Of a DNA stretch of 64,000 nucleotides, positions 1 to 7,971 are shown one piece after another (the first letter of the stretch is position 1; each line of letters begins with the position of its first letter). The stretch is taken from positions 1,922,001 to 1,986,000 of the forward strand of contig NZ_CP036291.1 of assembly GCF_007750855.1 (NCBI RefSeq), written 5' to 3'. Source of the DNA: Pirellulimonas nuda (GTDB taxonomy: Bacteria; Planctomycetota; Planctomycetia; Pirellulales; Lacipirellulaceae). The notes under the pieces are model-generated. The model was not told the origin of the DNA. It searched no databases and saw only the letters and a program-made list of their open reading frames with translations. Made by a program: the position numbers and the translations under genes.

Positions 1-821
1 CCCTCGGCGGCGCGGGCGGCGCCGATTTGCGCGGCGGCCCGGGCCACCGCCCGGCGGGCGGCCAGGTCGGGCGGAACCTCGTCGGTCAACTCCGTCAGCG
101 CCTCGCTGTAACGCGAGAGCGCGTTGAGCGCCTCCGCCTTGCGGAGCTTCGCCTCGACACGTTCTGGGTCGTTCGGGTCGGCCCCTTCCTCCGAGAGGAT
201 GCGATCCAGCCGCTCGATCGCTTCTGCGTAACGCGGCGGGGAAGAGAAAAAGTAGGATTCTGCAATCAGCCGGTTCGCGAGCTGCGGCTCGGTGCAGCCC
301 AGCTCGATCGCTTCTTCGAGCGCCTCCTTCCCTTGCTCTAGCTGATCACTCTCGACCAGGCTGAAGCCCAGCAGGAACGCCGCGTCGGCCTCACGCTCTT
401 CCGGGAGCCCAAGGATCTGCGCCTGCTGCAGGTAGCGGGCCGCGGAAGCGTAGCCGTTTTTTCTTCGTTCGGGGGACCACTCTGCCTTGGCGCGTGCGGC
501 CTGCGAAGCCCCCAGCACGTACAGCACCCCGCCCGGCGGGCCGTCGGTTGGCTCGAGACTGCCGTGCAGTTGGTCGGCGATCAGGCCGGCCGTCTCCCAT
601 TCGCCCTCGTCCAGGGCGCGGAGGGCCCTGGGGAGCGTGAGGGCCTGCCGCTGGAGCGCCAGCCTGGCGGTCGCCAGCCACGCCACGATCGTGCCCAGCA
701 CCACCGCCCCCAGCGTCGCGGCGATCGCTAGTTGACGCATCCGGCTTGCGCCGGCCCAGGCCCGGGCGCGGGAGAGCAACCCCGGCCGGCTAGGCGTTGG
801 TAGCGCGTCGGGCTCTTTCAT
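1..821 (-). CDS. Membrane-anchored TPR-type repeat protein, 3' part outside window
   Basis: An uninterrupted minus-strand frame begins with ATG at 821 and runs off the left edge, so about 273 N-terminal residues are visible and the C-terminus is missing. The protein starts with a short basic cytoplasmic stretch (MKEPDALPTPSRPGLLSRAR), then one hydrophobic segment at about residues 33-53 (LAIAATLGAVVLGTIVAWL). Alanine/leucine/glutamate-rich helical hairpins follow (for example AARYLQQAQILGL and AFLLGFSLVESDQLEQGKEA), spaced like tetratricopeptide repeats. The likely role is a periplasm-facing or cytoplasm-facing scaffold for protein contacts; no enzymatic domain is visible. It lies 111 nt downstream of comEC on the same strand and may be co-transcribed. 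The TPR assignment is by pattern only. Confidence 0.75.
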   Translation of the reverse strand, partial: MKEPDALPTPSRPGLLSRARAWAGASRMRQLAIAATLGAVVLGTIVAWLATARLALQRQALTLPRALRALDEGEWETAGLIADQLHGSLEPTDGPPGGVLYVLGASQAARAKAEWSPERRKNGYASAARYLQQAQILGLPEEREADAAFLLGFSLVESDQLEQGKEALEEAIELGCTEPQLANRLIAESYFFSSPPRYAEAIERLDRILSEEGADPNDPERVEAKLRKAEALNALSRYSEALTELTDEVPPDLAARRAVARAAAQIGAARAAE

Positions 822-932
822 CGGCGCCTCGTGTCGCTGCGATCGTGGAAACGCGGTCGCTTCTAGCGACCCTGCGACGCCGGAGTCAATCGCGACCCGC
901 GGCACGCGGCGCCGCCGCTCACAAAGCTAGCA

Positions 933-3467
933 TCAGCGGGCGAGCGGGGTCGGAAGGAACGTTTCCTGCCGCACGCCGAGGCGGTCTTCGCTCCCCAGGT
1001 AGAACAGGGCGGCGCCCACCTGCGCGGTCGACAGCACCTCGGCGCCCCCGGCGTGGTAGCTGGCGGAGACCTCGTCGATCGGGTCGGCAAGCGAACCGCT
1101 CACGACGGCGACCTCGGGTGAGCACCACGCACAGAACCCGGGGGGGTCGCTCCGCGGGCTGCCGTGGTGGGGCGTCATCACCACCGTGCAGTCGTACTTT
1201 TCCTGCGCCACCACCTGCCGCATGCCGGCGCCCTCGAGGTCGCCCGTGAGCAGGACCCGGGCGCCGCCGTACTCAAGCCCCAAGACGACGCTGTTTGCGT
1301 TGTCTGTATCGATCACCCCCAAGGCGGTGGGGTGGAGCAGTTCGCCCGTGAGCGGACCGATCTTGATTTGTTCCCCCAGCTCGACGGTGCGTATCGGCAC
1401 GCCGCGAGACTTCAGCAGCCTGCGGAGCTCTACCGGCGCCGAGGCGTCGGTCGGGTCGTCCCAACGCGGGAACATCACGGACGAAACCAGCGTCGCGCCG
1501 ATGCTGAAGCGTTCGGCGAGTTCGGGGACCGCGTTGAAGTGGTCGATGTCTGCGTGGGAGAGCACCAGCACGTCGATCCGCCGCTCGCCCCGGCTCCAGA
1601 GGTACGCCGCGATCGCCTCCGCCGCTCCCTCTGGGGAGCTGAGCGCGCCGGCGTCGTACATCAACACGCCCCCGCCGGGGGGGCGGACCACGACGCACGC
1701 GCCGTGGCCGACCGAGAGGAACGCGACCTCCGTCTCATCGCGCAGGGTCTCCTGCCACGCGGCCGGCAAGAACGCCGCGGCGAGCCACACCGGCGCCCCC
1801 CAAACGGTCAGTCGCACCAGCCCGGGCGATCGGCGCCCGAAGTAGGCAAGCGCCACCAGCCCGTAGAACCCGGCGATCCACCAGCCGTAGGGCGCCGGCG
1901 ACCAGAAGTGGCTGCCGGGGGTGCGCTGCGCGACGCCCGTCGCCCAGAGCAACGTCCAGGCGGCGTGGTCGCAGAGCCACGCCAGCGGCGCGCCGAGGCC
2001 GAGGGGCCCCAGCAGCACCAAGCCCAGTCCCCCGCCGATGCAGGCCACCACCAGCGGCATCGCCAACAGCGTCAACGGCAACGCAGCGGGCGACACCAAA
2101 TGAAAGCTGCTGAGCACCAGCGGCGCCGCGATCATTTGCACGACCAGCGTCGCGGCGAGCAGGCGCCAACCCCACCGGCCGATCGCGTGCACGCCGCGCA
2201 CCGGCCAGGGACGCACGCTCGCCAGCAACCGGTCCAGCGGGTCGATCGGCTCGCGGCGGACGATCGCTTGCCCGAACGCCAGCAGCACGGCGGCCGTGAG
2301 GAAGCTGAGTTGGGTGCCGACGCGGAACAGCTCGCTGGGATTGATCACCATCACGATCAGCGCCGCCGCGCCCAACGCGCTCCAGGACAGCAGCGGCCGG
2401 CCCAGCAGGGCCGCGACGCAGAACAGTTCGGCAAACACGGCCGCACGCACCACCGGCGGCCTCCCCCCCGCCACCACGGCGTAGGCGGCCACGACCGCCA
2501 TCACCAGGGCGATCGACCAGGCCCGCCGCGCCAGCCCCAGCCGCAGCCCCAGCAGCACCACCGACGCCACAATGCCGGTGTGCAGACCGGAGACAACCAG
2601 CACGTGCATCAGCCCGACGCGGCGGAAGGCGTCGGTCGTTTCGTCGCTCAGCCCCTCGAGCTGGCCGAACAGCATGGCCGCGGTGAGCTCTGCCTCCTGG
2701 CCAGAGAGACTCTGGCGGACCGCGCCGGAGAGCCAGCCGCGGGCGGCCTCGACCGTTCGCTGGACCCCGAACAGAGAGCCGCTGCCGAGCACCGACACGC
2801 ACTCCGCCGACTCTGCCCTCAACAAGCAGAGCCTGCGATGGCCGCGGGCCTCGCCGGCGGTGTCCTGCTGCCCCGGGTTCATCGGCGGCAGCGGGCGGCG
2901 GAGCTGGGCGAACACCCGCAACCGATCCCCCGCGGCGATCGACTCGACCGAGCCGTCGATCGTGAGCGAGCAGAGGCCCGATGCGTCTACCCAACCCGCC
3001 CCGTCGCGCAGGCGGCTGACCGCGACGGTGAGCGTCGATAGATCGTTCTCCGGGATCGCGCGGTAGGGAGAAGGGGGCCCGGCGGGCCGGAGCACCGGCC
3101 CCTCCACCACCAACCCTTCGATCGCGACCGGCTCGACGCCGTACGAGGCGTATCGTCCCAGCTCGTGATGGCCAAACCGCGACCAGCACAAATCGCCCCA
3201 ACCGCCGGCCGCCGCCGCGATCGCGGCTACGAGCGCCCACGCTGCGAGCGCCGTGTGCGCGGTCGCAAGCAGCCATCGCCAAATCAAGAGCAACAAGACG
3301 GCTGCTATTAGCCAGACGCCGGCGCCCGGCCCCAGCACCCGGTCGCTGCCCACGCCGACGGCCATCGCGACCGCGGCGACCACCATCGAAGGCAGCACCG
3401 GCGCGGCAGCGTCGCGGCGGTCGCGCAGCAGCGCAAGCGGGCGGGGCAGGGGGGCGGCGTTGGGCAT
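933..3467 (-). CDS. comEC: ComEC/Rec2-family DNA uptake channel with C-terminal metallo-beta-lactamase domain
   Basis: This is an 844-residue multi-spanning membrane protein. It has an N-terminal membrane pair plus an OB-like soluble part, a central competence channel region with many hydrophobic helices (it includes VLVVSGLHTGIVASVVLLG, a typical ComEC signature), and a C-terminal metallo-beta-lactamase fold. In that fold SVGHGACVVV begins the domain and LSHADIDHFNAV carries the HxDxDH metal site, followed by VLLTGDLEG and MTPHHGS. ComEC carries single-stranded transforming DNA across the inner membrane; the MBL domain is thought to degrade the other strand. The frame is open further upstream, but I place the start at ATG 3467 (MPNAAPLPRPL) because upstream residues are only Arg/Gly-rich and overlap pyrF. 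It starts 23 nt after the pyrF stop, so an operon is likely. Confidence 0.9.
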   Translation of the reverse strand: MPNAAPLPRPLALLRDRRDAAAPVLPSMVVAAVAMAVGVGSDRVLGPGAGVWLIAAVLLLLIWRWLLATAHTALAAWALVAAIAAAAGGWGDLCWSRFGHHELGRYASYGVEPVAIEGLVVEGPVLRPAGPPSPYRAIPENDLSTLTVAVSRLRDGAGWVDASGLCSLTIDGSVESIAAGDRLRVFAQLRRPLPPMNPGQQDTAGEARGHRRLCLLRAESAECVSVLGSGSLFGVQRTVEAARGWLSGAVRQSLSGQEAELTAAMLFGQLEGLSDETTDAFRRVGLMHVLVVSGLHTGIVASVVLLGLRLGLARRAWSIALVMAVVAAYAVVAGGRPPVVRAAVFAELFCVAALLGRPLLSWSALGAAALIVMVINPSELFRVGTQLSFLTAAVLLAFGQAIVRREPIDPLDRLLASVRPWPVRGVHAIGRWGWRLLAATLVVQMIAAPLVLSSFHLVSPAALPLTLLAMPLVVACIGGGLGLVLLGPLGLGAPLAWLCDHAAWTLLWATGVAQRTPGSHFWSPAPYGWWIAGFYGLVALAYFGRRSPGLVRLTVWGAPVWLAAAFLPAAWQETLRDETEVAFLSVGHGACVVVRPPGGGVLMYDAGALSSPEGAAEAIAAYLWSRGERRIDVLVLSHADIDHFNAVPELAERFSIGATLVSSVMFPRWDDPTDASAPVELRRLLKSRGVPIRTVELGEQIKIGPLTGELLHPTALGVIDTDNANSVVLGLEYGGARVLLTGDLEGAGMRQVVAQEKYDCTVVMTPHHGSPRSDPPGFCAWCSPEVAVVSGSLADPIDEVSASYHAGGAEVLSTAQVGAALFYLGSEDRLGVRQETFLPTPLAR

Positions 3468-3490
3468 CGAAGGCGGGTGAGAACCTCCTG

Positions 3491-4399
3491 CTACAGCCGG
3501 CCAGCGGGGGTGTGGCGCCGCAGGTCGGCGACCGCGTCGGCCGCCGCAGCGGCCACGCAGTCGGTCCAGTGTCCCGAGGCGGCTCGGTCGACGTACTCTG
3601 ACCGCTGGTAGGCAAAGATCACGCCGCGCGAGCTGTTCACCACGGCGCCCAGCCCGTCGGCCGCGAAGCCGGCCGCTACGTCCGCGGCGGTTCCTCCCTG
3701 GCTGCCGTAACCGGGGATCAAGAACCACACGTGCGGCATCAGCTCTCGCAGCTCTGCTAGCTGCCGCGGGTAGGTCGCCCCCACCACCGCGCCGACGGCG
3801 CCGTAGCCGCATTCATCGAGCGAGGCCACGGCAAGCGACTGCACGTGGGCGCCAATCGATTGGTAGAGCGTCTGGCCGTCCGCCACGCGATCTTGCCAGA
3901 GGGCGCCGCCCGGGTTCGAGGTCTTCACGAGCACGAACAAGCCGGCGCCCCGATCGGTCGCGACCTCCACAAAGGGGTCGAGGCTGTCGTCTCCCAAGTA
4001 GGGGCTGACCGTCAGCGCGTCGCCCCCCCAGGCGCTCCCGCGGCCGAGCCAGCCGCGTGCGTACGCCTCGGCGGTCGACCCGATGTCGTTCCGCTTGCCG
4101 TCGACTATCACCGGCAGGCCGGCAGCCCTGGCCGCGGCGATCACGTCGCCCAGGGCCGTCATGCCGTGCGGGCCCAGCTCTTCAAAGAAGGCGACCTGAG
4201 GCTTGATCGCGGCCGCGTGGGGCTCGACCGCCCCGATGACCCCCAGGGAAAACTCGCGGAACGCCGCGGCGCGCTCGGCCAGGCCGTCGCCCCCCTCCCG
4301 CAGGGCCTCCGGGAGCTGGTCCCAGCGCGGATCGATCCCCACAACCAGCGGAGACCGCTTCTGCTGCACCGCCCGGGCCAAGTCGTCACTAAATCCCAT
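3491..4399 (-). CDS. pyrF: Orotidine 5'-phosphate decarboxylase, type 2
   Basis: The enzyme decarboxylates OMP to UMP, the last step of de novo pyrimidine synthesis, in the cytoplasm. The 302-residue length and the core motif IVDGKRNDIGSTA (usually DAKRxDIGSTA) mark the long type 2 subfamily rather than the roughly 230-residue type 1. PLVVGIDPRWDQLP near the N-terminus and the late phosphate-gripper region LIPGYGSQGG also fit. I chose ATG 4399 (MGFSDDLARAV), which matches the usual family N-terminus; an in-frame GTG at 4411 would add four residues. It is the first gene of an apparent pyrF-comEC-TPR unit. Confidence 0.95.
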   Translation of the reverse strand: MGFSDDLARAVQQKRSPLVVGIDPRWDQLPEALREGGDGLAERAAAFREFSLGVIGAVEPHAAAIKPQVAFFEELGPHGMTALGDVIAAARAAGLPVIVDGKRNDIGSTAEAYARGWLGRGSAWGGDALTVSPYLGDDSLDPFVEVATDRGAGLFVLVKTSNPGGALWQDRVADGQTLYQSIGAHVQSLAVASLDECGYGAVGAVVGATYPRQLAELRELMPHVWFLIPGYGSQGGTAADVAAGFAADGLGAVVNSSRGVIFAYQRSEYVDRAASGHWTDCVAAAAADAVADLRRHTPAGRL

Positions 4400-4473
4400 G
4401 CCTACCGCCACCCTGATCAGCCATTGCCAGCACCCCGCCCGTCTGCGATAAGTTAATCAGCGGGCACGCGCCG

Positions 4474-4499
4474 GCCTACCCACCGAGTAGGCATTTTTT
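4474..4499 (+). terminator. Weak intrinsic-terminator-like hairpin upstream of tRNA-Pro
   Basis: The stem GCCTAC / GTAGGC (6 bp, 7-nt loop) is followed by A and six T residues on the plus strand. No plus-strand gene precedes it, since pyrF is transcribed away, so its function is unclear. It could end antisense or read-in transcription before the tRNA. Confidence 0.4.
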
Positions 4500-4519
4500 G
4501 CGATGCGAGCCTCGCTGAT

Positions 4520-4593
4520 CGGGCCGTGGCGCAGTCTGGTAGCGCGTTTGACTGGGGGTCAAAAGGTCGCAGGTTCGAATCCTGTCGGCCCGA
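4520..4593 (+). tRNA. tRNA-Pro (anticodon GGG)
   Basis: The 74-nt cloverleaf has a perfect 7-bp acceptor stem (CGGGCCG at 4520-4526 with CGGCCCG at 4586-4592) and discriminator A. The D arm is GCGC..GCGC, the anticodon arm TTTGA-CTGGGGG-TCAAA gives anticodon GGG, and the T arm contains GGTTCGAATCC. No CCA is encoded. It stands alone between pyrF and the polyketide cluster. Confidence 0.95.
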
Positions 4594-4630
4594 CTTGTTG
4601 GAAACTCGCCTCGCTGGAAAACCAGTGGCG

Positions 4631-4665
4631 TACGCTAGTTAGCGTAACCTGCCGGTGGTCGGCAG
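4631..4665. other. Two adjacent short hairpins between tRNA-Pro and the PKS stop
   Basis: TACGCT-AGTT-AGCGTA (4631-4646) and CTGCCG-GTGGT-CGGCAG (4649-4665) are perfect 6-bp stems in the 139-nt convergent gap between tRNA-Pro and the polyketide synthase gene. Neither has a T tract. They may act as a bidirectional transcription boundary, which is inference. Confidence 0.35.
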
Positions 4666-4732
4666 AGCGGCTGCTTCCCTGGCGTGGGAGCGGCGGGGTT
4701 GTCCCCGCTATTGTCTGGCGGTTGCTGTGCGG

Positions 4733-5806
4733 TTATTCCCACAGGGCCGCTTCGGCGACGATCCCCGGGCCGAAGCCGAGCATCACCGTTGGCCCCGGCG
4801 CCGCTGTCTGGCGGAGCCGTGCGAGTAAGAACAGCACCGTGGCGCTCGACATGTTGCCGTGCTCGCGGAGCACGTCTCGGGAGACGCCGGTCGCTGCGGG
4901 GGGCAGCCCAAGGGCGCGCTCGACCGCGGAGAGGATCTTCGGTCCCCCCGGGTGGATGGCCCACGAGCCGATCGATGCGAGCGAGTGCCCTTGCGACTCG
5001 AGCCACCCCGTTAGCCAGCCGGCCAGGTGCTTCTCGACCAGCCCCGGCAGCTCTGCGGAGAGCGCCATCTCGAAGCCGTGGTCGCGGACGCGCCACTTCA
5101 TCAGGTCGGCCGAGTTGGGGAGCACCTGCGAGCCGGTCGCCTTGAGTCGCCACCCGCACGCCTCTTGCCGCGGCGGCTGCGCAGGACGGCCCGCGCCGAC
5201 CAGCGCGGCAGAGCCGTCGGCGAATAGCGCGTTGCCGACCAGCCGCTCCGGGTCCCAGCCGTAGGCGTAGTGCAGCGAGCAGAGCTCGGTCGCCACCAGC
5301 AGGATCACGGCCCCGGGGTCCGCCGCGGCCAGTCCGCGCACCACGCGCAGGCCGTTGATGGCGCCGTGGCAGCCCATGAAGCCGACGTTGACCCGCTCAA
5401 CGCCGGGCGAGAGCCCGAGCGACTGGACGAGCGCCAGATCGACCCCCGGCGCCTCGAAGCCCGTGCACGACACGGTGACCAGGTAGCGCACGCGCGACGG
5501 CGGGCAGTCTGCCTGCTGGAGCGCGGCCGTGGCGGATTGGGCGGCTAGCGGGGCCGCGTGCTGCTCGTACAACGCCATCCGTTCGGCGAGCGTTGGGCCG
5601 TTGGGTGCCGCTTCCCACTGGTAGGCGGACTCGGGCGGAACGCACGTCGCGCGCGTGTCGACCCCCGACCGTCGGTACAGCATCTCGGCGAGCCGCGCCT
5701 GTTTCGGGGTTTCGCAGCAGAGCCGGCGGACCATCTCTAATGCGGTGTCGGCCGACAGCGTATGCGCGGGGACGGCGCTTCCGACTCCGGCGATTTGGAA
5801 AGACAA
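4733..5806 (-). CDS. Type III polyketide synthase (chalcone/stilbene synthase-like)
   Basis: This 357-residue homodimeric-type ketosynthase should condense a starter acyl-CoA with malonyl-CoA units and cyclise the product without a carrier protein. The Cys-His-Asn triad is visible: Cys146 in VGFMGCHGAINGL, His284 in WAIHPGGPKIL and Asn317 in EHGNMSSATVLF. GFGPGIVAEAALW is the usual family C-terminal loop. The start is a TTG at 5806 (MSFQIAGVGSAVP), chosen because the family begins at this beta-strand. It is the last gene of a three-gene minus-strand cluster after a methyltransferase and an FAD oxidoreductase. Comparable planctomycetal clusters are linked to alkylresorcinol-type lipids. The exact product cannot be read from sequence. 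Confidence 0.92.
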   Translation of the reverse strand: MSFQIAGVGSAVPAHTLSADTALEMVRRLCCETPKQARLAEMLYRRSGVDTRATCVPPESAYQWEAAPNGPTLAERMALYEQHAAPLAAQSATAALQQADCPPSRVRYLVTVSCTGFEAPGVDLALVQSLGLSPGVERVNVGFMGCHGAINGLRVVRGLAAADPGAVILLVATELCSLHYAYGWDPERLVGNALFADGSAALVGAGRPAQPPRQEACGWRLKATGSQVLPNSADLMKWRVRDHGFEMALSAELPGLVEKHLAGWLTGWLESQGHSLASIGSWAIHPGGPKILSAVERALGLPPAATGVSRDVLREHGNMSSATVLFLLARLRQTAAPGPTVMLGFGPGIVAEAALWE

Positions 5807-5903
5807 AGTGGGAGGCCTCGGTGGAACGAACGGTTGCAGCAGGAACTCGACGCGGCGCTAAGGAGCGACGACAGGACTCAAATCGAACCACTGAGGTCTG
5901 TGA

Positions 5904-7073
5904 TTAACCCGCTGTTTGGGGCATCGGATCGATCCGCCGCAATACCGGCGCCGCGAACCACGGCGCCGCGCTGAGCACGCCCACAACCAGCGGCGTCGCG
6001 TAGCGGCCGCCGACTAGATCGCACACCACCCGGCAGCGCGACTGCCAGCGGCCGATGGTCGCGTGGTGGCGCCGCTGCCAGTCGCTCACGGCTTGTGGGC
6101 GCCAGGCGTCGATCGCGCGATCTGCAATGGGCTCGACCTCCAGCGCACTGCGTAGCGCCCAGCCGATCCCTTCGCCGGTGAACGGCTCGACGTACCCCGC
6201 GGCGTCGCCGATCAACAAGACCCGCTCGGCGCCCAGCCGGGCCGGCCGCTGGGTGAGTGTCGGCACCGCGGACCAGTCGCTCTCCGCCAGCCCAGCGGGG
6301 GTCGGCAGCCCGCAGGACTCCAGCACCCGGTGCGCAAGCCGGCCCAGGGAACGCCCCACCTGCGCCACGGCGTCGGGGGCGAACGCGGCCGCGATGTCGA
6401 GCCGACCATCGGGCAGCCGGGCGACGCCGACGTAGCCCTCGCCACGCCGGCCGGAGGCCATCACGACCCGCCCCGGCGGGTAGTCCCCGTGCGGCGCGTC
6501 CAGCGTCACGCCGGCGCCGATCCGGCTTCCCGGGCGGCGGATCGCCGGGATCGCTTCGTCCGGCGGCGCCAAACTTGAGGCGCCCAGCCCCGCCGCGATC
6601 AGCACCACCCGGCAACGCAGGCTCGCGCGGCCCGCGTGGGGGTCGTGGATCAGCACTCCGCGGAAGTTGTCTTCGATCGCCCCGACCATCGCCCGGCCCC
6701 CCTCGATGACGGCCGCTCCCGCGGCCCGGGCGTGGGCCAGCAACGCGGCGTCAAACGTCTCGCGGGCGATGGCTTGCCGCTGCCGCAGCGGCAGCACCGC
6801 GTGGCGACGGCCGCTGTGGATGCTGACGCTGGTGAGCGGCGAGCCGGCGACCGAGAGCGTGCCCAGCGACAGGCCCGCCTCGCCCAGGGCCGACAGGCCG
6901 ACGCTCCCCAGGCACCCGCCGCAGACCTTCGGACGTGGGAAATGCGCCTTGTCGATCAGGAGCGTGCGCCGCCCCCGCTGTGCGAGCCGCGCCGCGGCCA
7001 GCGAGCCGGCGGGGCCGGCGCCGATCACGCAGGCGTCCCACTCGGTTCGGTCCCATGAGGCGAGGTTTGGCAT
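5904..7073 (-). CDS. FAD-dependent oxidoreductase (geranylgeranyl reductase-like) of the type III PKS cluster
   Basis: The 389-residue flavoprotein begins with a Rossmann dinucleotide site, CVIGAGPAGSLAAARLAQRG. It has the CGGCLG motif shared with geranylgeranyl-reductase and related family members, and the second FAD motif LLIGDAAGYVEPFTGEGIGW. It most likely hydroxylates or reduces the aromatic polyketide or its acyl chain; the substrate is unknown. The stop lies 97 nt before the PKS start and its start follows the methyltransferase stop by only 10 nt, so co-transcription is probable. A near-membrane role is suggested by a hydrophobic C-terminal part (LVVGVLSAAPWFAAPVL). Confidence 0.87.
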   Translation of the reverse strand: MPNLASWDRTEWDACVIGAGPAGSLAAARLAQRGRRTLLIDKAHFPRPKVCGGCLGSVGLSALGEAGLSLGTLSVAGSPLTSVSIHSGRRHAVLPLRQRQAIARETFDAALLAHARAAGAAVIEGGRAMVGAIEDNFRGVLIHDPHAGRASLRCRVVLIAAGLGASSLAPPDEAIPAIRRPGSRIGAGVTLDAPHGDYPPGRVVMASGRRGEGYVGVARLPDGRLDIAAAFAPDAVAQVGRSLGRLAHRVLESCGLPTPAGLAESDWSAVPTLTQRPARLGAERVLLIGDAAGYVEPFTGEGIGWALRSALEVEPIADRAIDAWRPQAVSDWQRRHHATIGRWQSRCRVVCDLVGGRYATPLVVGVLSAAPWFAAPVLRRIDPMPQTAG

Positions 7074-7083
7074 GCAGGGCTAT

Positions 7084-7818
7084 TTAAGACTCTCGGCGCC
7101 AAACGGCAAGCAAACGTTGCGGCCATTGCCGTCCGACACGCACCCCATGCAGCCCGGCTTCGTTGGCCAATTGGCGGAACTCTTCGATCGTAAACGCTCC
7201 CTCGACCGACCGTGGGCCGTCGACATGCACGATCGGCGACCGGGTCAGCGTTCGGCACGCGGCCTGGGCGAGCCAGTAGCCGGCGGTCGAGCGACGCAGG
7301 TCGCTCACGATTACCGCCACGCGGGCGGCTTGGGCGAGCTGTTTCAGGAGACGCGCTGCATCTGCTTCGGGCAGGTGGTGCAGGAACAGCGTACAGGTCA
7401 CTACGTCAAAGTCGAAGGGCAAAGGCCCTTGGAGCGCGTCGGCGACCGAGTAGCTGACGGCCGTCCCCGGCGGCGTGTGTGCGCGGGCCCGTTCGACGGC
7501 CGTTGGGCTGATGTCGACCCCGTGCAGCGAGAGCGCCACCCCGGCCCGCCGGCCGTGCCGCCACAGCCCACGGGCGACGTCGCCGCCGCCACACGCGACG
7601 TCTAGCACCCTCAGCCGGTCGCCGCGACGGACGCCGGTCGCCTTGCGGATGGCGCGCCACAGCGACGGGGCGGTCCGGCTAGCGGCGTTGATGCGGTTGA
7701 GCCCCCGAAGCGCGGCCGCGTGGAGCCGCGGGTCGATCTCGGGATCGTCCATTAGCTCCGGTTGCAGCCGACGATGGCGGAGCGACCGGCCGGAGACGAT
7801 TGAAATTGGCAGGAACAA
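7084..7818 (-). CDS. Class I SAM-dependent methyltransferase of the type III PKS cluster
   Basis: The protein is about 244 residues long. SAM motif I is VLDVACGGGDVARGL, the acidic end of strand beta2 is GVDISPTAVERA, and motif post-I/II is DVVTCTLFLHHLPEADA. It is expected to O- or C-methylate the polyketide product. The frame opens with TTG at 7818; the first ATG is at 7752 (MDDPEID). I keep the longer form because the segment RRLQPELMDDP resembles the N-termini of cluster homologues as I remember them. It is the first gene of the cluster, 10 nt from the oxidoreductase. Confidence 0.85.
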   Translation of the reverse strand: MFLPISIVSGRSLRHRRLQPELMDDPEIDPRLHAAALRGLNRINAASRTAPSLWRAIRKATGVRRGDRLRVLDVACGGGDVARGLWRHGRRAGVALSLHGVDISPTAVERARAHTPPGTAVSYSVADALQGPLPFDFDVVTCTLFLHHLPEADAARLLKQLAQAARVAVIVSDLRRSTAGYWLAQAACRTLTRSPIVHVDGPRSVEGAFTIEEFRQLANEAGLHGVRVGRQWPQRLLAVWRRES

Positions 7819-7870
7819 CGACTCGCTCCGGTGATGCGTGATTCCATGGCATTACAACAGTCCGAAACGC

Positions 7871-7937
7871 GAGCCGGAAGCGTCAGCGCCCGGAGGTCGA
7901 TCGCATGCAAACCTCCGGGCGCTGATGCTTCCGGCTC
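7871..7937. repeat. Large inverted repeat, family 1 (GAGCCGGAAGCGTCAGCGCC type)
   Basis: Two 27-nt arms (7871-7897 and 7911-7937) are complementary at 26 of 27 positions around a 13-nt loop. The core is GAGCCGGAAGCGTCAGCGCC. It sits in the 153-nt gap between the helicase stop and the methyltransferase start, both on the minus strand. There is no T tract, so it is not a classic terminator. It looks like a dispersed REP/MITE-like element. Confidence 0.85.
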
Positions 7938-7971
7938 ACGCAGCTCTGCAACCTGCCGTTCCGCAATCCTT

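Noticed and set aside
1164-3041. A 625-codon plus-strand frame opposite comEC
   Set aside because: Composition is His/Arg/Gln-rich and motif-free; the minus strand encodes an unmistakable ComEC protein.
4520-7937. Genomic island integrated at tRNA-Pro
   Set aside because: No integrase and no visible repeat of the tRNA 3' end downstream; base composition is like the surroundings.
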